Shown: one piece after another, positions 17,193-25,800 of the stretch | Layout: each line of letters opens with the position of its first letter | Position numbering within the stretch: the stretch's first letter is position 1 | Origin: Vibrio sp. 99-8-1 | GTDB lineage: Bacteria > Pseudomonadota > Gammaproteobacteria > Enterobacterales > Vibrionaceae | Assembly: GCF_013114595.1 (NCBI RefSeq) | Contig: NZ_VTXE01000015.1 | Location: 1 to 64,000, forward strand | DNA: 64,000 bases | Direction: 5' to 3' | Notes under the pieces: generated by a model | The model's database searches: none | The model's input: only the letters and a program-made list of their open reading frames with translations | Told to the model about the DNA's origin: nothing | Program-made: the position numbers and the translations under genes

Positions 17193-19118
17193 ATGGGTAA
17201 AATCATTGGTATTGATTTAGGTACTACCAACTCTTGTGTTGCTGTTTTAGATGGCGATGCACCACGCGTAATTGAAAATGCTGAAGGTGAGCGCACCACG
17301 GCATCTGTCATTGCTTATACTGATGGCGAAACTTTGGTTGGTCAACCTGCCAAGCGTCAAGCTGTAACAAACCCACAAAACACGGTATACGCAATTAAGC
17401 GTCTTATCGGCCGTCGTTTTGAAGATGAAGAAGTTCAGCGTGATATTAAAATCATGCCATTTAGCATTGTTAAAGCTGACAATGGTGATGCTTGGGTTGA
17501 AGCGCAAGGCCAAAAAATGGCTGCACCTCAAATCTCTGCTGAAGTTCTTAAGAAAATGAAGAAAACAGCAGAAGATTTCTTAGGCGAAGAAGTAACAGGC
17601 GCGGTTATTACTGTTCCTGCATACTTTAACGATGCTCAGCGTCAAGCAACAAAAGATGCTGGCCGTATCGCGGGTCTAGAAGTTAAGCGTATCATCAACG
17701 AACCAACAGCGGCTGCTCTGGCTTACGGCCTAGACAAAAAAGGCGGCGACCGCACTATCGCTGTTTATGACCTTGGTGGCGGTACATTTGATATCTCAAT
17801 CATCGAGATTGATGAAGTTGAAGGCGAGAAAACATTCGAAGTATTAGCAACCAATGGTGACACTCACCTAGGTGGTGAAGACTTTGATAACCGCATGATC
17901 AACTACTTGGTTGATGAGTTCAAAAATGAGCAAGGTATCGATCTTAAAAACGATCCACTAGCAATGCAACGTGTGAAAGAAGCTGCTGAAAAAGCGAAGA
18001 TTGAGCTTTCTTCTGCACAACAAACGGATGTAAACCTACCGTACGTTACTGCTGATGCTACTGGTCCTAAGCACATGAACATTAAAGTGACTCGTGCCAA
18101 ACTTGAGTCGCTAGTTGAAGATTTAGTTCAACGTTCTCTTGAGCCTCTAAAAGTGGCTCTAGCAGATGCTGACCTATCTGTTGGTGACATCGATGATGTT
18201 ATCTTGGTTGGTGGTCAAACACGTATGCCAATGGTTCAGTCTAAAGTTGCTGAGTTCTTTGGTAAAGATGCACGTCGTGATGTAAACCCTGATGAAGCCG
18301 TTGCTATGGGTGCAGCAGTTCAAGGTGGTGTACTTGCGGGTGATGTGAAAGACGTTCTTCTACTAGACGTTACGCCTCTGTCTCTAGGTATTGAGACAAT
18401 GGGTGGTGTAATGACTAAGTTGGTAGAGAAAAACACCACTATCCCAACGAAAGCGAACCAAACTTTCTCAACAGCTGAAGATAACCAAAACGCGGTAACT
18501 ATCCACGTTCTTCAAGGTGAGCGTAAGCAAGCAATGTACAACAAATCTCTAGGTCAATTTAACCTAGAAGGTATTCAAGCTGCGCCACGTGGTATGCCTC
18601 AAATCGAAGTAACTTTCGACCTTGATGCTGATGGTATCCTGCACGTATCTGCTAAAGATAAATCAACAGGTAAAGAGCAGAAAATCACTATCCAAGCGTC
18701 TGGTGGCCTAAGTGATGATGATATCGAGAAAATGGTACAAGAAGCAGAAGCGAACAAAGAAGCTGATAAGAAGTTCGAAGAGCTAGTAACAACTCGTAAC
18801 CAAGCTGACCAAATGATTCACGGCACTCGTAAGCAAATTGAAGAAGCAGGTGATGCTCTTCCAGCTGAAGAGAAAGAGAAAATTGAAACAGCTATCAAAG
18901 AGCTAGAAGAAGTGAAAAATGGCGATGACAAAGAAGCCATTGACGCGAAAGTTCAAGCGCTAATGACAGCCGCTCAAAAGCTGATGGAAATTGCACAGCA
19001 ACAAGCTCAAGCACAACAAGCGCAAGGTGGTGCTGAAGCAGGTCAAGAACAAGCTGCTCCAGAAGAAGATGTTGTTGACGCTGAGTTCGAAGAAGTGAAA
19101 GAAGACGACAAAAAGTAA
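17193..19118 (+). CDS. dnaK: Hsp70 chaperone DnaK
   Basis: A 641-residue ATP-dependent chaperone. The actin-like ATPase begins [13 protein letters not shown] and contains [12 protein letters not shown] and VGGQTRMP. The substrate-binding domain follows from about residue 390, then the helical lid and the end [18 protein letters not shown]. All hallmark motifs are intact. A ribosome site (GGAG) lies six bases upstream. Two sigma-32 promoters control it, and dnaJ follows after 186 bp containing two inverted repeats. Confidence 0.98.
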   Translation: MGKIIGIDLGTTNSCVAVLDGDAPRVIENAEGERTTASVIAYTDGETLVGQPAKRQAVTNPQNTVYAIKRLIGRRFEDEEVQRDIKIMPFSIVKADNGDAWVEAQGQKMAAPQISAEVLKKMKKTAEDFLGEEVTGAVITVPAYFNDAQRQATKDAGRIAGLEVKRIINEPTAAALAYGLDKKGGDRTIAVYDLGGGTFDISIIEIDEVEGEKTFEVLATNGDTHLGGEDFDNRMINYLVDEFKNEQGIDLKNDPLAMQRVKEAAEKAKIELSSAQQTDVNLPYVTADATGPKHMNIKVTRAKLESLVEDLVQRSLEPLKVALADADLSVGDIDDVILVGGQTRMPMVQSKVAEFFGKDARRDVNPDEAVAMGAAVQGGVLAGDVKDVLLLDVTPLSLGIETMGGVMTKLVEKNTTIPTKANQTFSTAEDNQNAVTIHVLQGERKQAMYNKSLGQFNLEGIQAAPRGMPQIEVTFDLDADGILHVSAKDKSTGKEQKITIQASGGLSDDDIEKMVQEAEANKEADKKFEELVTTRNQADQMIHGTRKQIEEAGDALPAEEKEKIETAIKELEEVKNGDDKEAIDAKVQALMTAAQKLMEIAQQQAQAQQAQGGAEAGQEQAAPEEDVVDAEFEEVKEDDKK

Positions 19119-19152
19119 TTGACTGCTTTTAGTTAGTTTTTATTCAAATCAG

Positions 19153-19189
19153 TTGCGGGCGTCGGAGTTTTCTCTTTCGCCCGCAAATT
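19153..19189 (+). terminator. Hairpin after dnaK
   Basis: Perfect 9-bp stem TTGCGGGCG / CGCCCGCAA with a short T-run, about 35 bases past dnaK. It probably causes partial termination and so lowers dnaJ output relative to dnaK. Confidence 0.6.
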
Positions 19190-19202
19190 TGTAATTAGTG
19201 AG

Positions 19203-19248
19203 TCAATCTAGATAAAGCGTTTGGTAACAGAACCGTTATCTAGATTGA
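19203..19248. promoter_or_regulatory. 13-bp perfect inverted repeat between dnaK and dnaJ
   Basis: TCAATCTAGATAA (19203-19215) and its exact complement (19236-19248) enclose 20 bases. There is no T-run. It may be an RNA stem that sets dnaJ levels, a processing site or an operator. Confidence 0.45.
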
Positions 19249-19304
19249 TACAACAAACCAAGTAGCACAAGGTTATTTGGGGCAAGAAATTGGTAATTTA
19301 AAAA

Positions 19305-20447
19305 ATGTCAAAACGTGATTTTTACGAAGTATTAGGCGTTGGTCGTGATGCCTCTGAGCGAGATATCAAAAAAGCGTATAAGCGCCTTGCGATGAAACAC
19401 CACCCGGATCGCAACCAGGGTGATGAGAGCTCGGCTGAGCAGTTTAAAGAAGTAAAAGAAGCGTATGAAATATTAACCGATCCGCAAAAGAAAGCGGCGT
19501 ATGATCAATATGGTCATGCTGCGTTTGAACAAGGCGGAATGGGTGGCGGCGGCTTCGGCGGTGGTAGTGCCGATTTCGGTGACATTTTTGGGGATGTATT
19601 TGGCGATATCTTTGGCGGTGGTCGTCGTGGCGGTGGCCAGTCTCGTGCTCAGCGTGGTGCGGATCTTCGTTACAATATGGAACTCTCTCTTGAAGATGCC
19701 GTTCGTGGTTGTGAAAAAGAGATTGAAGTACCAACATTAGTTGGCTGTGAAGTGTGTGATGGTTCTGGCGCGAAAAAAGGCTCAAGTGCACAAACTTGTG
19801 GAACCTGTCATGGTCACGGGCAAGTACAGATGCGTCAAGGCTTCTTCGCGGTTCAACAAACGTGTCCAACTTGTAATGGTAAAGGCAAGATCATTAAAGA
19901 CCCATGTGACTCGTGTCATGGTCAAGGCCGTAAGCAGAAGACGAAAACCCTTAATGTTAAAATACCAGCCGGTGTTGATACTGGTGACCGTATTCGTCTA
20001 TCTGGCGAAGGCGAAGCAGGAGAGCATGGCGCACCAGCGGGTGATCTTTATGTTCAGGTTCATGTTAATGAACACCATATCTTTGAGCGTGATGGCAACA
20101 ACTTATATTGCGAAGTGCCGGTGAGCTTTGCTCAAGCCGCACTGGGTGGTGAAGTTGAAGTTCCAACGTTAGATGGCCGTGTTAATTTGAAAGTGCCTAC
20201 AGAAACCCAAACAGGTCGTATGTTCCGTATGCGTGGTAAGGGTGTGAAGGGCGTTCGTGGTGGCGGTGTTGGTGACTTAATTGTGAAACTGGTTATTGAA
20301 ACCCCAGTTAAATTAAGTTCTCGCCAAAAAGAACTGTTGCGCGAGTTTGAAGAAACCTGTGGTGGAGAAGCGGCGAATAAGCACAATCCTAAATCTGAAG
20401 GTTTTTTCAATGGTGTGAAAAAGTTCTTTGATGACCTAACCAGTTAA
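19305..20447 (+). CDS. dnaJ: Hsp40 co-chaperone DnaJ
   Basis: A 380-residue J-protein that hands substrates to DnaK and stimulates its ATPase. It has a J-domain with HPD in MKHHPDRN (about 31-38), a glycine/phenylalanine region (about 75-110), four zinc-finger repeats CxxCxGxG ([32 protein letters not shown]) and C-terminal substrate domains. Length is normal. It follows dnaK and ends in a clear terminator. Confidence 0.98.
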   Translation: MSKRDFYEVLGVGRDASERDIKKAYKRLAMKHHPDRNQGDESSAEQFKEVKEAYEILTDPQKKAAYDQYGHAAFEQGGMGGGGFGGGSADFGDIFGDVFGDIFGGGRRGGGQSRAQRGADLRYNMELSLEDAVRGCEKEIEVPTLVGCEVCDGSGAKKGSSAQTCGTCHGHGQVQMRQGFFAVQQTCPTCNGKGKIIKDPCDSCHGQGRKQKTKTLNVKIPAGVDTGDRIRLSGEGEAGEHGAPAGDLYVQVHVNEHHIFERDGNNLYCEVPVSFAQAALGGEVEVPTLDGRVNLKVPTETQTGRMFRMRGKGVKGVRGGGVGDLIVKLVIETPVKLSSRQKELLREFEETCGGEAANKHNPKSEGFFNGVKKFFDDLTS

Positions 20448-20481
20448 TTGGCATCCGCCATTTAATTCATCTGATTTTCTA

Positions 20482-20506
20482 AGCCAGCGTTACGCTGGCT
20501 TTTTGT
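20482..20506 (+). terminator. dnaJ terminator
   Basis: Stem AGCCAGCG / CGCTGGCT with a TTA loop and a T-run. Confidence 0.9.
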
Positions 20507-20669
20507 TTTCTTCTCATCTGTTTTTCGATCTATATCTGGTTATTTCGGTTTCTATTGCGTTTAGAAATAACGAATATTGGATCTGTTTCCAATCCCGATC
20601 GCTTGTTCCTGCAACTTCCTCTGTTGTTTATTAAGATTCGTTTGTGCCGGTAGTCAGTGGAGTGACGAG

Positions 20670-21179
20670 ATGCGTAAAGGATTTACCCTTCTAGAGCTGG
20701 TGATTACTTTATCTGTGATTGCTGTTTTACTCTATTCTGCCATGCCAAGTTGGGATCAGTTTGTAGAACGTTTTCGGCTACGGTCTACAGCGAGCCAGTT
20801 GCAGGGTGTATTTGTTGCTGCGAAAAGGGAAGCGATTACAAGAAATGAGGATATTTGGTTACACATCTCTGTCCATCCCCTAGCCGGAGAGTATCAATGG
20901 AACATCACACTCAGCACTCATCAAGAGGAAACTAAAAGCACAGAGTCACAGTCCAGCGGTGCCATTGCTGTTTATGAAGGTAAGGCCGTGTTTATCTCTT
21001 CAAACCGCAGTGTGGTTAAGCTGCTTGGTAAAAATGGAAAGTTTTCCGCTGCGGGCCATATCGAGTTTAGTCAGAATAGATCCAAGCAGCCCTCCTTTAA
21101 ACTGATCTACCATCATATAACCGGAAGGGTTCGTGTCTGCTCGGTAAACGGGAGTTACTATGGCTACAGCTCCTGCTAA
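20670..21179 (+). CDS. FimT/GspH-like minor type IV pilin
   Basis: A 169-residue prepilin. I start at ATG 20670 (GGAG ribosome site), which puts the prepilin peptidase site at residue 4 (MRKG|FTLLELV) with the conserved Glu5 of the mature protein, followed by a single hydrophobic helix. Upstream codons of the longer frame are not pilin-like. It is the first of four overlapping genes (20670-22580) encoding minor pilins. In V. cholerae the equivalent genes after dnaJ serve the natural-competence type IV pilus, a role I infer here by position. Confidence 0.87.
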   Translation: MRKGFTLLELVITLSVIAVLLYSAMPSWDQFVERFRLRSTASQLQGVFVAAKREAITRNEDIWLHISVHPLAGEYQWNITLSTHQEETKSTESQSSGAIAVYEGKAVFISSNRSVVKLLGKNGKFSAAGHIEFSQNRSKQPSFKLIYHHITGRVRVCSVNGSYYGYSSC

Positions 21180-21747
21180 GTTTCGTCGTCAAAGCGGCCT
21201 TACTCTTATGGAAGTGCTGCTAGCCTCAGTTCTAGGACTCACTCTGCTTTCACTTGCGGTTAACATTATGCTATCGACTCAAAGAGTTGTGTCACGAGAT
21301 GCAAATCGTCTTTATTTACAGCAAAGTAGCCGCGATATATTGCGTTTTTTGTCCGACGACATAAGAAGGGCGGGTTATAATCCGCTGCAAGATGCGCCGT
21401 TAAAGCTTCTCTCAGCCTCAAGCGTGATTGAAATAGAGCCGTCATCGATAAGCTACGTCTATAAAAAACCGCTGGGCTACGCTTACACCGCGATAAAATA
21501 TGATAGTAAGCGGCAACGCTTACTTCTCTGCTCTTCAACAGAGCAACAACGTCCAGTGGTTAATAGCTGTCGCTATTTTTACTCGCTTTTTGACGAAAAT
21601 AGAATTGAAGTGCATCAGTTTCAGGTCGAGAGAAAGCGTTTATATTCTAATATGTCGACCTCATTGCTCAGTATTACTTTAACGGTCGCGCTTGTTTCTG
21701 ACTCTCTTCCTCTCTCCATGACGATAACTGTTTTCTCAAGGAGTTGA
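21160..21747 (+). CDS. PilW-like minor type IV pilin
   Basis: A 195-residue prepilin with a longer basic leader (MATAPAKFRRQSG) before the cleavage site G|LTLMEVLLASV, with Glu5 present. A PilW-type middle follows (SSRDILRFLSDDIRRAGYNPL) with a Cys pair in LLLCSSTEQQRPVVNSC. It overlaps the preceding gene by 20 bases, so translation is coupled. A minor pilin of the priming tip complex is the likely role. Confidence 0.84.
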   Translation: MATAPAKFRRQSGLTLMEVLLASVLGLTLLSLAVNIMLSTQRVVSRDANRLYLQQSSRDILRFLSDDIRRAGYNPLQDAPLKLLSASSVIEIEPSSISYVYKKPLGYAYTAIKYDSKRQRLLLCSSTEQQRPVVNSCRYFYSLFDENRIEVHQFQVERKRLYSNMSTSLLSITLTVALVSDSLPLSMTITVFSRS

Positions 21748-21748
21748 G

Positions 21749-22138
21749 ATGTCTACTCAAGCTGGTGCAGTGGTACTTTTGGTGGTTAGCGTACTTATGA
21801 GCGTGGCACTGTTGATTTCGGTTTCTCACTCCCAATTGGTCTATTTGCAGGTTAAACAGGGAATGAATGAAGTGGCGGATCGGCAAAACTACTGGCTGGC
21901 GGAAGCTGGATTAGAGTGTGCCTATCTGCAAGTTAGTCATAGTTTTCCTCTGCAACACCCTTTGGACAATTGTGGTGTAACGCCTGCTGCTAGCGTAACA
22001 ATATCCCCTATATCAAAGACGGTTTATCGTATTAACAGCCACTACAAGACGGTGAGTCTTAATCGGGATTTCTACTTTTCAATAGAGGATGAGCCTGACA
22101 GTCTCATGTGGCTACAAGGAAGTTGGTATGAAGAATAA
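21749..22138 (+). CDS. PilX/GspK-like minor pilin
   Basis: A 129-residue protein with the PilX-type start: a short leader MSTQAG and a hydrophobic helix AVVLLVVSVLMSVALLISV that lacks Glu5 of normal pilins, as in GspK-type tip subunits. A RQNYWLAEAGLECAYLQ segment typical of this class follows. It starts one base after the PilW-like stop codon and overlaps the next gene. A place at the pilus tip is inferred. Confidence 0.8.
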   Translation: MSTQAGAVVLLVVSVLMSVALLISVSHSQLVYLQVKQGMNEVADRQNYWLAEAGLECAYLQVSHSFPLQHPLDNCGVTPAASVTISPISKTVYRINSHYKTVSLNRDFYFSIEDEPDSLMWLQGSWYEE

Positions 22139-22580
22139 AGCTAATCGTGCAAAGCAGAGCAGGGGGTTTAGCTTATTAGAAGTAATGGTGGCATCTTTAA
22201 TTATAACCAGTGCAAGCATCGCGCTATTTCCCTTGCAGGTATCTTTGCTAAACAGTGCTGATGATGCGCTAACTCGTCAATATGCCTTATTTGCGTTAGA
22301 GAATCAGCTGGAAAAATTTATGAGCTACTCGAAAAGCGAAGGTGATAAAGAGGCCGATTTTGCGCTACTACAAGCTGGGAGTCGCTCGGTAGGGAAGGCA
22401 ATCGACATTAGCTGGCAAGTCACTCCTATACGAGTTAATCCGCAAGGTGATGCTGGGCTTAAGAGTGAAAAGAATAAGCAGAGTGAAATAGCAGGGAAAC
22501 AAGTAGTGATATCTGCAAAATGGCAAGACAAGCGAAGAAAGGTACAAACGATTCAGCTACAAACCGTGATCGCCAAGTGA
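22128..22580 (+). CDS. PilV-like minor type IV pilin
   Basis: A 150-residue prepilin. The ATG at 22128 has AAGGA upstream and gives the cleavage site SRG|FSLLEVMVASLI with Glu5. The longer frame from 22089 would overlap the previous gene by 50 bases and spoil the leader. It overlaps the PilX-like gene by 11 bases. It is the last gene of the minor pilin operon; the C-terminus is lysine-rich. Confidence 0.84.
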   Translation: MKNKANRAKQSRGFSLLEVMVASLIITSASIALFPLQVSLLNSADDALTRQYALFALENQLEKFMSYSKSEGDKEADFALLQAGSRSVGKAIDISWQVTPIRVNPQGDAGLKSEKNKQSEIAGKQVVISAKWQDKRRKVQTIQLQTVIAK

Positions 22581-22674
22581 CCGTTATGGCACAAGGGCAA
22601 ACATAGCGGTTAAATGGTTCTGCTAACTGAGAACATAACCTTAGCATTAATTAATATTAATTTGTTATAACTGC

Positions 22675-22818
22675 CATTCTAAATGCCTACATCGGCCAGT
22701 ATTATTGCTTTCGTACCTTTTTGCTGAGGGTACAAATGAACTTGTTTAGTAGTAATAATAATTTAGTAAAGTGATACTCATTTGGTGATATAACTCCTCA
22801 ATATCACCATTTTTTTTG
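22675..22818 (+). ncRNA. Possible small RNA or operon 3' leader remnant
   Basis: A promoter-like TTAGCA-N17-GTTATA precedes position 22675. A GTACC...GGTAC hairpin (about 22714-22734) and a strong terminator follow, with no ORF between. It could be an independent RNA of about 140 nt or simply the long 3' end of the pilin operon. Confidence 0.3.
22783..22818 (+). terminator. Terminator after the minor pilin operon
   Basis: Stem TGGTGATAT / ATATCACCA with a 9-base loop and eight T. Confidence 0.85.
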
Positions 22819-22823
22819 TCCAA

Positions 22824-23012
22824 AATTCCCTTTCAAGATTATCTGACGCAGAGATGGGCGTGTTGATGTGCTGCCAAAGAGCGGGTTTTATTGGCTGCTG
22901 CTCTGTGTTACTGATTCTTGCCGTAGAATGACGATGCCTTCAAATCAGTGCCTTGATCAGCCGCCAATAAATTCTCGCTGAACAAGCACCTTGAGGTCAC
23001 TTGAGTATATAA
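22824..23012. repeat. Vibrio-type composite intergenic repeat, copy B
   Basis: Bases 22824-22894 are the reverse complement of the left window edge (copy A). Bases 22985-23012 carry CTTGAGGTCACTTGAGTATA, shared with copy A in direct orientation. It fills most of the space before tadA and shows no coding potential. Confidence 0.65.
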
Positions 23013-23061
23013 TATCGAGCAGAATGAGTAATAAGCATGTTTTGATATAGGGTAATTGCTA

Positions 23062-23571
23062 GTGAGCGACGACATCGCCAATACGTTTTCAGAAAAAGAT
23101 CATTATTTTATGCAGAGAGCAATCGAGCTGGCGTCTATGGCTGAGCAGCAAGGCGAAGTGCCGGTAGGTGCGTTGCTGGTAAAAGATGATGAAATTATCG
23201 CAGAAGGGTGGAATCGCTCTATCGGTTGTCATGACGCGACTGCTCACGCTGAAATTGAAGTGCTACGTAAAGCAGGGCAGGTGTTGCAAAACTATCGTCT
23301 GTTGGATACTACGTTATATGTCACCTTGGAGCCGTGTCCTATGTGCGCGGGAGCCTTACTGCACAGCAGGGTGAAACGTATAGTATTTGGTGCACCCGAT
23401 TTAAAAGCAGGCGCCGCAGGTACGGTATTGAATCTGTTTGAACATCAAGCTGCGTATCATTACGCCGATGTTGAGTCGGGACTGTTGCAGCAACAGTGTA
23501 AATCTCAGCTGCAAGCATTTTTTAAACGGAGAAGAAAAGAGAAGAAGGCGGCGAAACAGTCTTTAACATAA
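23062..23571 (+). CDS. tadA: tRNA adenosine(34) deaminase TadA
   Basis: About 169 residues. TadA converts A34 to inosine in tRNA-Arg(ACG) and is essential. Zinc and catalytic motifs are present: HAEIE (His and catalytic Glu) and the PCPMCAGA cysteine pair. I use the GTG at 23062, which has AGGG upstream; a TTG two codons earlier and an internal ATG are other options. The basic tail (KRRRKEKKAAKQ) is typical. Confidence 0.94.
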   Translation: MSDDIANTFSEKDHYFMQRAIELASMAEQQGEVPVGALLVKDDEIIAEGWNRSIGCHDATAHAEIEVLRKAGQVLQNYRLLDTTLYVTLEPCPMCAGALLHSRVKRIVFGAPDLKAGAAGTVLNLFEHQAAYHYADVESGLLQQQCKSQLQAFFKRRRKEKKAAKQSLT

Positions 23572-23678
23572 AGTTAGTCACGCTTTATTTACGGTAGAAA
23601 TAGTTGCCAATGACGACCCTGTTAGCAGCAACAGACGTCACAACTCATCGATAATTAATAACGGGTCAATCAGAGAGA

Positions 23679-23819
23679 CTATTCTGAAAAAGTTTCGCTC
23701 TGAACAAAGGCTCTGTGACGCCAGATAATTTTCTTTTTGTTATTTGCCAACATTCGTTTACGGCGATTTGCCGATGCGACTTTGTTACTCAGTTTATTTT
23801 GTTGTCTCTTGGAAAACAT
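23679..23819 (-). CDS. Possible small basic protein (46 aa)
   Basis: The ATG at 23819 gives a very basic product (MFSKRQQNKLSNKVASANRR..., ending AFVQSETFSE) with GAG upstream at fair spacing. It lies downstream of mltF on the same strand, about 100 bases beyond its stop. No motif is recognised. It could be a nucleic-acid-binding small protein or a chance frame. Confidence 0.35.
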   Translation of the reverse strand: MFSKRQQNKLSNKVASANRRKRMLANNKKKIIWRHRAFVQSETFSE

Positions 23820-23915
23820 AGATTTCTCGCTATTATAATTTAGTATTCGTTTGCCTATAAAGTATAGGTGAATATTATTACTAAAGTGTGAAACCACCTG
23901 TGACAACCAAGATTG

Positions 23916-25538
23916 TTACTCTGTCTTTTTACTGTCGCTCTGTTCTGGTTGCTTTGGTGGTTCGCTTTCTTTCTGCTTATCTGTTTTCTGCTTTTCATCA
24001 GACGGTGAAGAAACATCAGCTGATGGTATTTTGTCTTGCCCTTTTTCTGGTGGGCCTATAATTTCCCCATTTTCATCCAGCGGTATATCGATAACTTGTA
24101 AGCCGTTAATGTCTATTTCAGAGTTAAGTGCTTCTTGCTGCTCGACATGCCCAATGATTGACTGGTAGTAGCGGCGAATGTTCTCTACATAATTTCTCGC
24201 TTCATCACCACGAGCATAACCGTAGCGAGTGGTGCTGTAGTATTTACGCTTTTTAAGAAGTGGTAAGCGGTCTTTAACGTCACCCCATGCGTCCGGATTG
24301 CCATTCTGTCGTTTTGTTAAACGTCGCGCATCCATCATATGGCCGTAGCCAATGTTATATGATGCGAGGGCAAACCAGATTTTCTCATGAGCAGGAATGG
24401 AGTCTGGCACTCTATCAACGATTCTGCGTAAGTAGTCTACGCCACCACGAATGGACTGTTCTGGATCTAGACGATTTTTCACTCCAACGGATTTAGCGGT
24501 CGGTAAGGTCAACATCATCATGCCGCGAACCCCTGTAGGTGAGACGGCATTGGGGTTCCAGTGTGATTCTTGGTAAGAGAGTGCTGCGATCAGTCTCCAA
24601 TCAAACTCTTGTGAGTACTTTTTAAATAGTGGCTCCCATTCTGGCAGTTTACTGTCCAGAGCACGAATAAAGGCGCGAGTATCGACATAATCAAAGCTGT
24701 CTACGTGACCAAAGTATTTTTCTTCTAGGGTAGCAAGCTCGCCAGATTGATTAATGCTGCCAAAATACTCAATTATTAGAGCGTATAGGCTTTCATCATC
24801 CCCTTTACGCATATACCAAGATATAGGCTGATCTTCTGTTAGCTCGTAAGCAACCGCAATATCAGGATACAGACGCTGAGTCAGAGATAACTCAACCGAA
24901 TCGGCAACCGTAAATGAGAGCTCACCAGTCGATACTTTTTTGAGTAGATCTTTAACATCAGAGTTAGAGTCTACAGAGAAAGTGAGCTCTGGCATTTCTT
25001 GCTGGAGATTTTCTAGCGTTGGTACAAAGTGAGAGTCCGCTACCACAACAAGTTGATCATTTCCCTCTTGCAGTTTCTCGATCAGTTTTTTGTTGTTTCT
25101 TGGCCGCCAACTATTTTTTTTGTAGGCAACTTGTTGGCTAACATAGTAGTAGGCGGGAGTGGCACGATAGCGATTTATTCGATTGGAGGTTTGGCTTAAC
25201 CCAGCAGCCACGATATCTATTTCATCATTATCTAATGCGGGAAATAGCCCAGAGAAACGATAGACGGGTTTCATCTCTAGTTTTACCCCTAAATCATTAG
25301 CAAATTTTTGTGCTAACTCATAATCCAATCCTGTTGGTCCATCTGGGCCAATGTAGTAAGAGAGTTGATTGTTTAAGGTACCAACTCGTAATACACCTCT
25401 TTCGCGTACTTTATCGAGTTCACTCTTAGGATTGGAATCGATCTGACAGCCGGAAATGAGTGCAACCAGAGAGAGCAGCAACAGGACTTTTGCTTTAGGT
25501 GGAAAGGCAATTCTTAACATTAAATAGTGGATTCTCAT
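23916..25538 (-). CDS. mltF: Membrane-bound lytic murein transglycosylase F
   Basis: A 540-residue outer-membrane-associated lipoprotein (lipobox LISGC near residue 31) that cleaves peptidoglycan to 1,6-anhydro products. The N-terminal domain resembles an amino-acid-binding periplasmic protein (about 40-290) and is regulatory in the family; the C-terminal SLT domain carries the catalytic Glu in YQESHW and VSPTGVRGMMML. A long Lys/Glu/Pro-rich tail of about 80 residues follows. It is divergent from purL. Confidence 0.95.
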   Translation of the reverse strand: MRIHYLMLRIAFPPKAKVLLLLSLVALISGCQIDSNPKSELDKVRERGVLRVGTLNNQLSYYIGPDGPTGLDYELAQKFANDLGVKLEMKPVYRFSGLFPALDNDEIDIVAAGLSQTSNRINRYRATPAYYYVSQQVAYKKNSWRPRNNKKLIEKLQEGNDQLVVVADSHFVPTLENLQQEMPELTFSVDSNSDVKDLLKKVSTGELSFTVADSVELSLTQRLYPDIAVAYELTEDQPISWYMRKGDDESLYALIIEYFGSINQSGELATLEEKYFGHVDSFDYVDTRAFIRALDSKLPEWEPLFKKYSQEFDWRLIAALSYQESHWNPNAVSPTGVRGMMMLTLPTAKSVGVKNRLDPEQSIRGGVDYLRRIVDRVPDSIPAHEKIWFALASYNIGYGHMMDARRLTKRQNGNPDAWGDVKDRLPLLKKRKYYSTTRYGYARGDEARNYVENIRRYYQSIIGHVEQQEALNSEIDINGLQVIDIPLDENGEIIGPPEKGQDKIPSADVSSPSDEKQKTDKQKESEPPKQPEQSDSKKTE

Positions 25539-25649
25539 TAGTTTACTAAGCTCTTTATATCAGAGCGCAGGCGAGGGGCAAAGAATCATTAAAGAAAACA
25601 GTGATTATTTTCTGATTTATCTATGAATGGTCATGAAATTGAAAAAATG

Positions 25650-25665
25650 ACGCAAACGGTTGCTT
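25650..25665. promoter_or_regulatory. PurR box of purL
   Basis: ACGCAAACGGTTGCTT is one mismatch from the PurR operator ACGCAAACGTTT(T/G)C. It lies 30 bp before a TATAAT box at 25695-25700, so PurR should block the purL promoter when purines are plentiful. Confidence 0.82.
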
Positions 25666-25800
25666 TTTGTGTTACGTCACAAAACAATTTCATCTATAAT
25701 ACGCCGGAACCAATAGGTAGCATTGGTGTGAATTTACGTGGTTTGTTAGTTAACTGTTTGAATTTATACCAATATTACCTAACTAAAGAGACCTAAGCAC

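Noticed and set aside
19444..19869. 141-codon antisense frame inside dnaJ
   Set aside because: A shadow of the Gly-rich and zinc-finger coding sequence of dnaJ; rich in His/Arg as expected from the complementary strand.
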